Below, piece after piece: positions 20,755 through 30,115 of a DNA stretch of 64,000 bases. Origin of the DNA: Gemmatimonadota bacterium (GTDB lineage: Bacteria; Gemmatimonadota; Gemmatimonadetes; Longimicrobiales; Gaopeijiaceae); NCBI GenBank assembly GCA_007126575.1, contig SLBA01000051.1:1-64000 (forward strand), given 5' to 3'. The position numbers and the translations under genes were made by a program. Within the stretch, counting starts at the first letter, position 1. Each line of letters starts with the position of its first letter. A model generated the notes under the pieces. The model searched no databases. It was not told where the DNA came from and was given only the letters and a program-made list of their open reading frames with translations.

Positions 20755-21174
20755 TCACAGCCCGAGGCGTTCCGCCTCCGAGAAGAAGAACCCCACCTCG
20801 CGCCGCGCATTCTCGTCGGAATCCGAGCCATGGACCGCATTCCGCTCGATCGACTCGGCAAAGAGCTTCCGCACCGTGCCCTCCGCGGCCTCTGCCGGAT
20901 TGGTGGCCCCGATGGCCTCGCGGAACCGGGCGACGGCATCCTCGGACTCCAGGACCATGGGGATCACGGGCCCCGAGGTCATGAACGACACCAGGGAGTC
21001 GAAGAAGGGGCGCTCGCGGTGCACCGCGTAGAAGGCCTCGGCCTGCGCCCGGTTCAGGCGCATCATCCGCAGGGCCCGAACCGTGAACCCCTTCTCCTCG
21101 AGGTGCGCCAAAATCTTTCCTGCTCGCCCGGCCGAGACCGCGTCAGGCTTTATGATCGCAAGGGTGTAGCTCAT
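20755..21174 (-). CDS. ndk: Nucleoside diphosphate kinase
   Basis: Transfers gamma-phosphate between nucleotides. The 139-residue protein starts SYTLAIIKPDAVSAG and has the phosphorylated His in ERNAVHGSDSDENARRE. Length is typical. In the same operon succinyl-CoA synthetase makes ATP or GTP, which Ndk can equilibrate. Confidence 0.97.
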   Translation of the reverse strand: MSYTLAIIKPDAVSAGRAGKILAHLEEKGFTVRALRMMRLNRAQAEAFYAVHRERPFFDSLVSFMTSGPVIPMVLESEDAVARFREAIGATNPAEAAEGTVRKLFAESIERNAVHGSDSDENARREVGFFFSEAERLGL

Positions 21175-21204
21175 CCGTTCATATCTCCATGAAGTGATTG
21201 TTCA

Positions 21205-21220
21205 CGGTCCCCAGGGACCG
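21205..21220 (-). other. Hairpin between CBS gene and ndk
   Basis: CGGTCC and GGACCG form a perfect 6-bp stem with a 4-base loop in the 57-base gap. There is no T-tract, so it is more likely an RNA stability or processing element than a terminator. Confidence 0.35.
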
Positions 21221-21231
21221 ATTCGGCTCCT

Positions 21232-22050
21232 TCATCCGGAGCCCGAGAGCAACGCACGAAGTACCGCCTCGCGCGTCAGAAATCCCACCATTTCACCTTC
21301 CCGCACCACCGGAAGCTGTGCCAGATCCCGGTTGGACATCATCTTTGCCGCATCGACCAGGTCCTGATCCTCGGTGACGCAGAGAACCGCCCGACTCATC
21401 ACGTCGCGGGCACGGGTGCCCGAGGTCGCCGGCCCTCCCCTTCCCTGGCCGCGCAGCGCGTGCTGGAGTGCTTCGCCGCTGGTGATGATCCCGAGCACCT
21501 GAAGGCCCTCTCCCACAACGGGAACGGCCGCCAGGTTCTTGCGTGCCATGAGATCGGCCACCTCGCTCAGAGGTGTGTCGGGATAGATCCGGTAGCTCAT
21601 GGGGGTCAGCGCGTCTCGCACCTTCCGCTGGCCTCGCAGCGAGAGCGACATCAGCCGGTCGATCCGAGCCACCGCTTCCACGGATCCTGCGGTGAGGAGA
21701 CCCGACTCCACTTCGGGGTCCGCCAGGGTGGAAACGAGCTTCTGCGTCGCCGCGGATTCGAAGCCCTGTCCCCCGCCGACACTTAGGGCAAGGATGATCC
21801 GGACAGCCTGTCCCTCGTCTCCCTCCAGGGGGTCCGGAGAGATCCCGAGCACCGCACCCGGACGCGAGTCCCCCGGAAGCAACCACACGACGCTTCGCGG
21901 CGAGGGAGTCCGAAGCTCCCGCCTACCCGGCTTCAACTCGGCTGCCTCGGGGCCGAGCGTTCGCGCGACGGCCGCCATTCCTTCCTCGAGCGTCCTGGCT
22001 TCCAGCGGAAGCAGGATTCGATCCGGAGTCAATAGTTCAGCCAGCTTCAT
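21232..22050 (-). CDS. EIIA-like domain fused to a CBS pair
   Basis: A 272-residue soluble protein of unknown role. Residues 1-130 look like a PTS EIIA (fructose/nitrogen type) fold (MKLAELLTPDRILLPLEA at the start, VRIILALSVGGGQG, VSTLADPEVESGLLTAGS). The stretch where EIIA proteins have their phosphorylated His (usually followed by Gly and a basic residue) is PSPRSVVWLLPGDSRPG and has no His. Two CBS domains follow (about 144-200 and 214-268), with VRDALTPMSYRIYPDT and ARDVMSRAVLCVTEDQ. CBS pairs usually bind adenine nucleotides. It lies between sucD and ndk. I infer a nucleotide-sensing regulator without phosphotransfer activity. Confidence 0.7.
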   Translation of the reverse strand: MKLAELLTPDRILLPLEARTLEEGMAAVARTLGPEAAELKPGRRELRTPSPRSVVWLLPGDSRPGAVLGISPDPLEGDEGQAVRIILALSVGGGQGFESAATQKLVSTLADPEVESGLLTAGSVEAVARIDRLMSLSLRGQRKVRDALTPMSYRIYPDTPLSEVADLMARKNLAAVPVVGEGLQVLGIITSGEALQHALRGQGRGGPATSGTRARDVMSRAVLCVTEDQDLVDAAKMMSNRDLAQLPVVREGEMVGFLTREAVLRALLSGSG

Positions 22051-22099
22051 GAGCCGGGGCCGTCCTCCCGCGCATTCGCGCGGTTCTGAGGGCAGAAGG

Positions 22100-22984
22100 C
22101 TAGAGCCCCAGGGCCTCCTTGATGAGGTCTCGAATGTCGACCGGCCTGCGAGCCACCGCGATCCCGTTCTCTTCGAACACCCGGATCTTTTCCTCGGCGG
22201 TCCCGGAGGATCCCGAGATGATCGCGCCCGCATGACCCATGGTCCGTCCGGGGGGGGCGGTCTGACCCGCGATGAAGCCGACGACCGGAATCTCCATGTT
22301 CGCCTTGACCCAGGCCGCGGCCTCCTGCTCGTCGGTGCCACCGATCTCTCCGATCATCACCACCGCACGAGTGTCGGGGTCCCCCGCGAACGCTTCGAGA
22401 CAGTCGATGAAGTTCGTACCGATGATCGGATCTCCCCCGATCCCGACGCAGGTGGTCTGGCCGATCCCGGCCTCGGTGAGCTGATGCACCGCCTCGTAGG
22501 TGAGTGTACCGGAGCGGGAAACCACCCCCACCGGACCCTCGGCCGTGATCTGTGCCGGAATAATCCCGACCTTCCCCTTGCCCGGGGAGATCAGTCCCGG
22601 ACAGTTCGGTCCGAGAAGGCGGACACCCCGGTCACGAACGAAGGCGTATGCCCGCGTCATGTCGAGGACGGGAATGCCCTCGGTGATCGCGACCACGAAG
22701 TCCACACCCGAGTCCGCCGCTTCCATGATCGCTCCGGAGGCGAAGGCCGGCGGAACGTAGACGACCGAGGCGTTCGCCCGGGTGGCCTCGACGGCCTCGT
22801 CCATGGTGTTGAAGATCGGGATGGACCGATCGCCGGCTTCGAAGGTCTGTCCTCCCTTGCCCGGCGTGACACCGGCCACGACGTTCGTACCGTATTCGAC
22901 CATCTGCTGCGTATGGAACGAACCGTCCCGGCCCGTGATGCCCTGGACCGCGAGACGGGTGGATGTATCGATAAAGATCGACAT
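22100..22984 (-). CDS. sucD: Succinyl-CoA synthetase alpha subunit
   Basis: The 294-residue CoA-binding and phosphohistidine-carrying subunit. Motifs are [78 protein letters not shown] and the active-site His loop [18 protein letters not shown]. It follows sucC by 33 bases. Together they run the substrate-level phosphorylation step of the TCA cycle. Confidence 0.98.
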   Translation of the reverse strand: MSIFIDTSTRLAVQGITGRDGSFHTQQMVEYGTNVVAGVTPGKGGQTFEAGDRSIPIFNTMDEAVEATRANASVVYVPPAFASGAIMEAADSGVDFVVAITEGIPVLDMTRAYAFVRDRGVRLLGPNCPGLISPGKGKVGIIPAQITAEGPVGVVSRSGTLTYEAVHQLTEAGIGQTTCVGIGGDPIIGTNFIDCLEAFAGDPDTRAVVMIGEIGGTDEQEAAAWVKANMEIPVVGFIAGQTAPPGRTMGHAGAIISGSSGTAEEKIRVFEENGIAVARRPVDIRDLIKEALGL

Positions 22985-23017
22985 GTCTTACTGATCTCCC
23001 TGCCGCTGGATTTGGAT

Positions 23018-24154
23018 TCAGGCCTGCGCCGCGAACTGTACCGCCGTTTCGACCACCTCGTCCATCGAGGTATAGGCCGAAAAGCCCGCATCCTTGAGGA
23101 TCGCGAGGGCTTCGGTCTCGTTCGTGCCGGTGAGCCGGATATAGATCGGAGTCTGGATGTCGATGCGCTTCGTCGCCTCGACGATCCCGTTCGCCACGTC
23201 ATCGCATCGGGTGATCCCGCCGAAGATGTTGAAGAGGATCACCTTCACACTCGGATCGGCCGTGATGATCTCCAGCGCGGCCACCACCTTGTCGGGGTTG
23301 GAAGACCCCCCGATGTCCAGGAAGTTGGCCGGGTCTCCTCCGTAGTACTTCACCAGATCCATCGTGGCCATCGCCAGCCCGGCTCCGTTCACACAGCAGC
23401 CCACATTTCCGTCGAGCTTCACGAAGGAGAGCGCAGCCTCGCGCGCCTTGGTCTCGGACGGCGGCTCGGCGTCGGTATCGCGGTAGGCGGCCACCTCGGG
23501 CAGCGCAGGGAGGGCATTGTCATCGATACTCACCTTCGCGTCGATCGCCTTCAAATCGCCCTCGGGGGTGACGATCAGGGGATTGATCTCAGCCAGCGAG
23601 CAGGAGTTCTCGGAAAAGGCGGCATACAGCTGGTGCATGACGCGCGTCGCCTGCTTCACCAGCTTCGGGTCCTCGTAGAGGAAGGTCGCCATGCGATAGG
23701 CCTGGTGCGGAAGGAGCCCGTACCGGGGATCGACCGGGACCCTCAGGATGGCATCGGGATTCGTCTCTGCGACCGCCTCGATATCCACGCCACCCTCGGG
23801 TGAGACCATGAAGGTCGCCGACTGCTTCTTCCGATCGATCAGTACACCCACGTAGGCTTCCGAGGTGATGTCCTCGGCCGGTGTGATCAGGACCTTCTGC
23901 ACCGTGAGCCCGTTGATCGACATCCCCAGGATCGCCTCGGCGTGCTTCCGCGCCTCCTCGGGCGACGACGCGAGCTTGACCCCGCCGGCCTTGCCCCGCC
24001 CGCCCGTGTGAACCTGGGCCTTGACCACCACGCGGCCACCCAGCTCCTGCGCGAGCTTTTCGGCCTGATCGGGGGTGGTTGCCACTTCACCCGGTGGGAC
24101 CGGGAGCCCGGCCTTCATGAAGAGTTCCTTCGCCTGATATTCGTGGATGTCCAT
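23018..24154 (-). CDS. sucC: Succinyl-CoA synthetase beta subunit
   Basis: The 378-residue ATP-grasp subunit. It starts [20 protein letters not shown] and has [26 protein letters not shown]-type sequence ([16 protein letters not shown]), [20 protein letters not shown] and [14 protein letters not shown]. The start is ATG 24152-24154, preceded by AAGGGACGG. It is the first gene of the operon sucC-sucD-CBS-ndk-hbd-ackA and has its own promoter and a structured leader of about 110 bases. Confidence 0.97.
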   Translation of the reverse strand: MDIHEYQAKELFMKAGLPVPPGEVATTPDQAEKLAQELGGRVVVKAQVHTGGRGKAGGVKLASSPEEARKHAEAILGMSINGLTVQKVLITPAEDITSEAYVGVLIDRKKQSATFMVSPEGGVDIEAVAETNPDAILRVPVDPRYGLLPHQAYRMATFLYEDPKLVKQATRVMHQLYAAFSENSCSLAEINPLIVTPEGDLKAIDAKVSIDDNALPALPEVAAYRDTDAEPPSETKAREAALSFVKLDGNVGCCVNGAGLAMATMDLVKYYGGDPANFLDIGGSSNPDKVVAALEIITADPSVKVILFNIFGGITRCDDVANGIVEATKRIDIQTPIYIRLTGTNETEALAILKDAGFSAYTSMDEVVETAVQFAAQA

Positions 24155-24202
24155 ACCGTCCCTTTCGTGATTCCCAGTTGATTCGCGGATCCCTGCGGAC
24201 CC

Positions 24203-24251
24203 GGGAGTCCCGCATGACGCGGGGGATCGAAACGATTTCGTCCGATCCCCC
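24203..24251 (-). promoter_or_regulatory. Structured 5' leader of sucC
   Basis: Downstream of the sucC promoter the RNA can form a 9-bp perfect stem: GGGGGATCG (24221-24229) with CGATCCCCC (24243-24251). An alternative inner stem is CGAAA/TTTCG (24228-24240). A second small stem (CCCGC/GCGGG) follows around 24209-24223 and shares bases with the first, so the two may compete. No T-tract follows. It matches no riboswitch family I know. Confidence 0.4.
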
Positions 24252-24270
24252 GTTCGCATAGAGCCTGTGC

Positions 24271-24299
24271 AAGGTACCCATGGGTCGAAGGGCAATCAA
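24271..24299 (-). promoter_or_regulatory. Promoter of sucC operon
   Basis: Minus strand TTGATT (24294-24299), 17-base spacer, TACCTT (24271-24276), in the only gap between the UPF0182 gene and sucC. The expected transcript start is near 24264, giving a leader of about 110 bases. Confidence 0.6.
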
Positions 24300-24319
24300 C
24301 CCATCGGGCACCTCATCGC

Positions 24320-27130
24320 TCACCCCCCGGCGGCCAGGAGTTCACGGAGTTCTCTCAGCTTGTCGCCGAAGCCCTCCCAGTCTCCCGCACGAAGCCGGGC
24401 CTCCGCCTCGTCGAGCAGGTCCAGCGCTCGCTGCGACAATTCCGGTACCTCTCCGGGGGGGGCCGCGACCGGCAGGTCGGGCACGGGGAACTCGGGAGGA
24501 TCGACCACATCCGGCCGTGCCGCCCGATCGTCCGGATCCTCCACCCGAATCTCGGTTCCCTCTCCCGCGCGAAGGGCCTGGATCGCGTCGGCGAGCCCGG
24601 TCTCCATCACGACTCGGCGTCCATCGCTCACGAGATAGCGCCGAATCTCGGGAATCGCGTCGGAGTCCGCGGCCAGGAACACGGGCTCCATGTAGAGGAG
24701 GGTCTCTCCGATCGGGATCAGGTGCAGGTGTCCGGTCCAGACCTGGCTTCCGCCCTGCCGCCAGAGCGAGAACTGCTGGGAGATTTCGGGGTCCTGCTCG
24801 ATCTGCGCTTCGATCTGCCGGGGACCCCGGACCTGGTCCTCGAGAGGGAGGTCCCACAGGAGGATTTCCGGACCGTCCTGTTCACTCCATCGGGCCGCGA
24901 GGAAGGCGGCCAGGTTCTGGCGGTCGAGCGGAACCAGCGCGGTGGAGAGGACATAGCTCTCCTCCTCCTCGCCGGGAAGGGTCAGCAGACTGTATTCCGG
25001 GCGATAGCGCAACGGGGTGGCATCGACGGAAAGCTCGGTGGTCTCGGACCAGCGATCCTGCTGCGCATGAAAGACCGCAGGCTCCTCCTGATGGTACCGA
25101 AGGAGCACCTGCAGCTGGACATCCAGGAGCCAGCGGGAGTAGCGCAGGTGGGGCCGCAGGTTGTCGGGCATCCGGTCGAGATCCTCGACCAGCCCCGGAA
25201 ACGCCGCGCGCCAGCCCTGCAGGAGAGGGTCTTCGGTGTCCACCGCGAACAAGCGCGTTTCGCCGGTCACGGCATCGATCGTGACTTTCACCGAGTTCCG
25301 GACATAGTTCACCGGGTTTCGGGTGCCGGCGTCATGCCGGACCGAGAGAGGGTACGCGCGACTCTGGGTGAAGCCTTCGAGGATCCAGTGGACCTTCCCA
25401 TCGGCCACCACCGCGTAGGGGGCCTCGGGAAAACGCAGGAAGGGTGCGAGCGCCTGCACCCGACTCCGCACGTCTCGCCGGAAGAGGAAACGACTCTCGC
25501 TCGTCACCTCGTTGGAGAGGACGATATTCGCGTCCTGGAAGTTCCAGGCGAAGACCAGCCTTCGAAGGAGCGAGCCCATCGGGATGCCCTCGGGGAAATC
25601 CTCTCCGGGAACGCCCATCGACCCGTCCGGAGCAAGAAAGCTGCTCTCGGTCTGAGCGACGATCGCGTATGCGAGCTGCGGACGGGCGCTCACGAAGACC
25701 TGAGGCCGGTTCATGCGCAACTGCTCGGGGGCCCCGATGCCGCTCCGGAACTCCGGAGGGATCGCGGTCAGGAACATCGGGAGGCGTCCATCGCCGTCCC
25801 GTCGGTTGAGTTCTCCCGCGACCGCCCCCATTCCCGTGATGAAGCGCTCCCGAAGCCTCAGGTTCTGCCACGCTCGATCCTCGGGCTGGATCCCTGCGGG
25901 GTCGAGCTCCCGCACCGAAACCGCGACCGGCTCCACCCCGTTCGCCGTCGGGTATCGATCGAAGGTCACCGAGTTGAAATCGTAATAGCGAAACCGGGCT
26001 TCGATCTGCCGGAAGGTGGCCAGAAGGGTGGTTTCGGTCCAGACAGGGAGTCGAGCGGCCCGCTCAAGGGCGAGATCCCAGTCACCGGAGGTGGGCAAGC
26101 GGTAGTCGAATCGCTGTCGATCGAGCGCACCCAGCCCGAACCCCTCGCGCGTCGCCTCGATCGCGTCGACGATGTAGGGGGTCTCGCGCACGAGCTCGTT
26201 CGGCTGGACCTGAAAGCGCTGGATCACCGCCGGATAGACCTGAACCACGATCAGGATGAGGATTCCCAGAGCCGCGCTCCCCGCCGCGGCGGGGAGGAAG
26301 CGGGACCGGAGGGTACCCCAGGCGGCCAGGCCCGCAGTGACCAGCGCCAGGAAGGCCGCCATCCGGAAGCCCGGAATCCTCGCCTGCTCGTCGGTGAATC
26401 CGAAGATCCCCTGGACCTCGGAACTCCCGTCCATCACCAGTCCGTAGGGCGCCAGGATGAACCGAACGCCGACGAGCGCCAGGAAGAGCGCCAGAAGCAC
26501 TCCCAGGTGGGTTCTGGGGAGGGCGTCGAAGGTCACCCGGCCCCCTCCCCATCGCACGACACCCGTCGCGGTGTAGCCGGCGATTACGACGGCGGCCACG
26601 AAGACGGTGGCGACCATCCCGAAGGTCACGAGCCCCGAGAGTACCTCGTAGCGAAAGAGATAGAATCCCAGATCGCGTCCCATCACCGGATCGGCCACCC
26701 CGACACTCGGGCCATTCAGGAAGAGGAGGGCCTGCAGACCGGTTCCCGACGGGAGCGCAGCGGTGAACCAGAGGCCGATCAGGGCCGCGGACCCGAGCAC
26801 GACCCAGCGTACGTACCGCTTCGGGATCTGCTCCCGGATGATGAGATCCCCGACCTTCCTCTGGATCTGGATCCCTGCGAAGGTCCGGGCCACGAAGCGC
26901 AGGTTGTACCAGGCGAGGCCACCGGTGAGAAGCCCCACTGCGAGACGCGCACCCCACTCCCACCCCGTCCGACGCCAGAAGACCCCCGTCTGCCCCTCCG
27001 AGGCGAACCAGAGGTACTCGATGTAGAGCGAGGACGCCCAGCGCAGCAGCAGGAGGGTGAGGAGCACCCCGAGGAAGCCGACCAGCAGGGTCTTGCCTCC
27101 CCGGAACCAGCTGGGAATCCGCTCAGACAT
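24320..27130 (-). CDS. UPF0182 family membrane protein
   Basis: A 936-residue protein of the UPF0182 (COG1615) family. About seven membrane segments fill the first 320 residues (for example TLLVGFLGVLLTLLLLRW, VTFGMVATVFVAAVVIAGY, AALGILILIVVQVYPAVI). A large soluble part follows, probably outside the cytoplasm, with the conserved NANGVEPVAVSVREL-like and SFLAPDGSMGVPGEDFPEG stretches. The C-terminus is acidic and Pro-rich and then helical. The function is unknown in the literature I know. The start overlaps the end of the phosphohexomutase gene by 8 bases, so the two are probably co-translated. Confidence 0.9.
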   Translation of the reverse strand: MSERIPSWFRGGKTLLVGFLGVLLTLLLLRWASSLYIEYLWFASEGQTGVFWRRTGWEWGARLAVGLLTGGLAWYNLRFVARTFAGIQIQRKVGDLIIREQIPKRYVRWVVLGSAALIGLWFTAALPSGTGLQALLFLNGPSVGVADPVMGRDLGFYLFRYEVLSGLVTFGMVATVFVAAVVIAGYTATGVVRWGGGRVTFDALPRTHLGVLLALFLALVGVRFILAPYGLVMDGSSEVQGIFGFTDEQARIPGFRMAAFLALVTAGLAAWGTLRSRFLPAAAGSAALGILILIVVQVYPAVIQRFQVQPNELVRETPYIVDAIEATREGFGLGALDRQRFDYRLPTSGDWDLALERAARLPVWTETTLLATFRQIEARFRYYDFNSVTFDRYPTANGVEPVAVSVRELDPAGIQPEDRAWQNLRLRERFITGMGAVAGELNRRDGDGRLPMFLTAIPPEFRSGIGAPEQLRMNRPQVFVSARPQLAYAIVAQTESSFLAPDGSMGVPGEDFPEGIPMGSLLRRLVFAWNFQDANIVLSNEVTSESRFLFRRDVRSRVQALAPFLRFPEAPYAVVADGKVHWILEGFTQSRAYPLSVRHDAGTRNPVNYVRNSVKVTIDAVTGETRLFAVDTEDPLLQGWRAAFPGLVEDLDRMPDNLRPHLRYSRWLLDVQLQVLLRYHQEEPAVFHAQQDRWSETTELSVDATPLRYRPEYSLLTLPGEEEESYVLSTALVPLDRQNLAAFLAARWSEQDGPEILLWDLPLEDQVRGPRQIEAQIEQDPEISQQFSLWRQGGSQVWTGHLHLIPIGETLLYMEPVFLAADSDAIPEIRRYLVSDGRRVVMETGLADAIQALRAGEGTEIRVEDPDDRAARPDVVDPPEFPVPDLPVAAPPGEVPELSQRALDLLDEAEARLRAGDWEGFGDKLRELRELLAAGG

Positions 27131-28517
27131 TCACGCCCTGCTCCCTGAGCCATCGTTCGACCTCGGACCGGATCTCGGCCAGCCGCTCCGGGGTGCGGGC
27201 TTCGAAGCGGGCGACGATCACCGGCTGGGTGTTCGAGGACCTGAGGAGCGCCCAGCCGTCTCCGAAGAGGATCCGTGCGCCGTCGACATCCAGTACCTCG
27301 TGCGACTTGCCGAAATGCTCCATCGCCGCCGAGACCACCCTGACTTTGGTCTCCTCGGTCACCTCGATCCGGATCTCGGGGGTCGAGAAGTATTTCGGGA
27401 ACGTATCGACCTGTGCCGAGAGAGGCGCATCGGTGCGATCCACCAGGTCGATCAGCCGGAGGGCGGCGTAGAGTGCGTCATCGATCCCCAGGTAGTCATC
27501 GGCAAAGCAGATGTGCCCCGAGAGCTCTCCGGCCAGCGGTGCCCCCGTCTCCTTCATCTTCTCCTTGATGAGAGAGTGACCGGTCTTCCACATGAGCGCC
27601 TGTCCTCCGGCGGCTTCGTACACCTCGGGAAGCACCTGAGAACACTTCACATCGAAGATAAGCAGCTGACCCTCACCCCCGCGACGCAGGAGTTCGAGGC
27701 CGAAGAGCAGCAGTAGGATGTCGCCCCGAATCACCCGCCCCTTCTCGTCGACGGCTCCGATCCGGTCCGCGTCTCCATCGAAGGCGACCCCGAGGTCCGC
27801 GCCATTCGCTCGGACCAGCTCGATCATGTCGACCAGGAACTCGTCGACGGTCGGGTCCGGATGATGATTGGGGAAGGTGCCGTCGGACTCGCAGTAGAGC
27901 GGGATGACCTCGGCCCCGATGGCCTCGAGGAGCCGAACCGCCACTACCGACCCGGTCCCGTTCCCGCAGTCCACCACGACCTTCACGGGTCGTTTGAGCT
28001 CGAACCGGCCGGAGAGGTCCTCGACGTATCGGTCCAGGACCGGAATGGCCTGCCGGGTCCCCTCGCCCGAGGCAAAGTCGTCGCGCTGGATCCGCGTCAT
28101 CAGCTCCTGGACACCGGCCCCGTAGAGGGAGCGGCCCAGCCGGGTCATCTTGATCCCGTTCCACTCGGGGGGATTGTGCGACCCGGTGAGCTGAATCGCG
28201 CCGTGGGTACCGAGGGTGGGCTCGGCCCACCAGGTCACCGGTGTGGGCGCCACTCCCAGGTCGAGCACATTCACACCGGTGGAGGTGACCCCCCTGATCA
28301 GGGCGTCGACCAGGCGAGGCGAGGAGGGCCGATTGTCGTATCCCACCGCGACGCGTGGGAGGTCACCGGGAATACCCCCGGGTGCATCGCGTGCGATGGC
28401 GGAAAGGAGTTCGGAGCCGTACGCACGTCCCACCGCGTGGGTCAGCTCTTCGGTGAGGTCCTCGTCGACGATCCCACGAATGTCGTACTCGCGAAAGATC
28501 TGCTCCGGTACCTTCAT
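27123..28517 (-). CDS. Phosphomannomutase/phosphoglucomutase
   Basis: A 464-residue alpha-D-phosphohexomutase of the AlgC/ManB type. It has the N-terminal FREYDIRGIVDEDL, the phosphoserine loop LTGSHNPPEWNGIKM, the Mg loop AFDGDADRIGAVD, the sugar-binding loop LAGELSGHICF, and the C-terminal phosphate loop region (WALLRSSNTQPVIVARFEA). It interconverts hexose 1- and 6-phosphates for LPS or polysaccharide sugars. It lies 75 bases downstream of nuoN and overlaps the UPF0182 gene. Confidence 0.94.
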   Translation of the reverse strand: MKVPEQIFREYDIRGIVDEDLTEELTHAVGRAYGSELLSAIARDAPGGIPGDLPRVAVGYDNRPSSPRLVDALIRGVTSTGVNVLDLGVAPTPVTWWAEPTLGTHGAIQLTGSHNPPEWNGIKMTRLGRSLYGAGVQELMTRIQRDDFASGEGTRQAIPVLDRYVEDLSGRFELKRPVKVVVDCGNGTGSVVAVRLLEAIGAEVIPLYCESDGTFPNHHPDPTVDEFLVDMIELVRANGADLGVAFDGDADRIGAVDEKGRVIRGDILLLLFGLELLRRGGEGQLLIFDVKCSQVLPEVYEAAGGQALMWKTGHSLIKEKMKETGAPLAGELSGHICFADDYLGIDDALYAALRLIDLVDRTDAPLSAQVDTFPKYFSTPEIRIEVTEETKVRVVSAAMEHFGKSHEVLDVDGARILFGDGWALLRSSNTQPVIVARFEARTPERLAEIRSEVERWLREQGVNV

Positions 28518-28550
28518 CGCATCACCATCCTGAGGCGGGTATAGGGGTTG

Positions 28551-28594
28551 GACCGCGGGTCTCGTTCCCGCTGGGCAGGGACCGACCCGCGGTC
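28551..28594 (-). terminator. Stem-loop at the end of the nuo operon
   Basis: A perfect 10-bp inverted repeat, GACCGCGGGT (28551-28560) and ACCCGCGGTC (28585-28594), with a 24-base loop, begins on the nuoN stop codon. It lacks a T-tract, so it is either a weak terminator or a 3'-end-protecting structure limiting read-through into the phosphohexomutase gene. Confidence 0.45.
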
Positions 28595-30110
28595 AGGGCC
28601 CGAGTCCGAGGAGCACGCCGCCGACCGCCCGGCCGAAGCCTCCGACCGCGACGCGTGCGCCCTCCATGAGTCCACTCGGGAAGATCCCCAGATAGATGAT
28701 CACGGCCGCACTCCCGACCAGGCCCATGCGCATCGGGAGCGGAGCCCAGACGCGGGTGTGTGCTCCCTCGACGGGCGCGGGTCGCATCCACATGTACCAC
28801 GCGACCCGCAGGTAATAGTAATAGGAGATGACCGTGACCACGGCCAGCGTGATGGCCAGCGTCCAGAGGCTGCTCTCCACCGCGCCCTGAAGCAGGTAGA
28901 TCTTCGCCATGAATCCTCCGGTGCCGGGGAATCCGGCCAACGAGAGGAGGAAGATGGTGAAAATGGTGGCGAGGAGTGGCTGGCTCCATCCGAATCCCCC
29001 GTAGTCCTCGACCTGCATTCGCTCCTCGGAATGCCCCGAGACGATCATCACCACGGCGAGCGCGCCGATGTTCATGACCGTGTAGACCAGAAGGTAGAAG
29101 AGGAGTCCCGCCATCGCGGTCTCGTTCGCGGCCGCCAGGGCCACGAGCAGGTACCCGCCGTGTGCGACCGAGGAGTAGGCGAGCATGCGCTTCACGTTGG
29201 ACTGCGAGAGGGCGATCAGATTCGGGATCACCATCGTCAGGGCCGCAAGCCACCAGATGACGGGGTACCAGGACTCGTAGAGCGCCGGGAAGGCCTCCAT
29301 GAACACCCGCACGAAGGCCACGAAGGAGGCCGCCTTGACCGCCGCCGCCATGAAGGCGGTCGTGGGTGTGGGCGCCCCCTCGTAGACATCGGGAGTCCAC
29401 ATGTGGAAGGGGACCGCGGCCACCTTGAAGGCGAATCCGATCGCCAGCAGCGCCATGCCCGCGATCAGGAGAGGCGAAAAGGCGGCACCGGCCTGAATCG
29501 CGGCGGCGATCTCGGGAAGGTTCGCGCTCCCGGTCCCGCCCCAGACGAGCGCGATCCCGTAGAGGAGAAACGCCGAGGAGAAGGCGCCGAGCAGGAAGTA
29601 CTTGAGGCCGGCTTCGGCGGACTTTCGATCTCGCCGATTCATGGCGGTCAGCACGTACGCCGCGATCGACATGGTCTCGATCGCGAGGAAGAGGAGGAGC
29701 AGGTTCCGGGTCCCGCCCATCACCATCATCCCCACCGTGGCGAGCATGAGCAGCGAGTAGAACTCTCCGATCTGCAGGCGCTGTCGGCTCAGGTATGGGA
29801 AGGAGAGGAGGATCGTCAGGCCAGCACCGGCCAGGAAGAGCCAGTTCGAGAAGAGCCGGAAGCCATCCATCGCCACCATCGAGGAGGCACCGGTGGTTTC
29901 CACCCCATGGAGCCATCCGTTGGCCAGCCCGGCCAGGAGGATGCCCACGAGTGCCACCCAGCCCAGGGGGCTCGGATCCCCCGCGGCGGGGGGGTCACGG
30001 TCCTCGGTGAAGACCCCCACCAGGAGGACAACCATGGCCGAGACACTCAGAACGATCTCGGGAAGGAAGGCCCAGAGGTAATCCGCGCTGGAAGTGAAGT
30101 CGAGTTCCAT
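28593..30110 (-). CDS. nuoN: NADH-quinone oxidoreductase subunit N
   Basis: Antiporter-like membrane subunit of complex I, 505 residues with about 14 membrane helices. Proton_antipo_M features include KYFLLGAFSSAFLLYGIAL (with the conserved Lys), FHMWTPDVYEGAPTP, KRMLAYSSVAHGGYLLVAL and GFPGTGGFMAKIYLL. It is the last gene of the nuo cluster; its stop codon begins a 10-bp stem-loop. Confidence 0.96.
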   Translation of the reverse strand: MELDFTSSADYLWAFLPEIVLSVSAMVVLLVGVFTEDRDPPAAGDPSPLGWVALVGILLAGLANGWLHGVETTGASSMVAMDGFRLFSNWLFLAGAGLTILLSFPYLSRQRLQIGEFYSLLMLATVGMMVMGGTRNLLLLFLAIETMSIAAYVLTAMNRRDRKSAEAGLKYFLLGAFSSAFLLYGIALVWGGTGSANLPEIAAAIQAGAAFSPLLIAGMALLAIGFAFKVAAVPFHMWTPDVYEGAPTPTTAFMAAAVKAASFVAFVRVFMEAFPALYESWYPVIWWLAALTMVIPNLIALSQSNVKRMLAYSSVAHGGYLLVALAAANETAMAGLLFYLLVYTVMNIGALAVVMIVSGHSEERMQVEDYGGFGWSQPLLATIFTIFLLSLAGFPGTGGFMAKIYLLQGAVESSLWTLAITLAVVTVISYYYYLRVAWYMWMRPAPVEGAHTRVWAPLPMRMGLVGSAAVIIYLGIFPSGLMEGARVAVGGFGRAVGGVLLGLGP

Positions 30111-30115
30111 ACCGA

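Noticed and set aside
24722-27148. Plus-strand open frame of about 800 codons opposite the UPF0182 gene
   Set aside because: It is an antisense shadow, rich in Arg, Gly, Pro and His with no recognisable domain, caused by high GC; the minus strand has clear membrane segments and family motifs.
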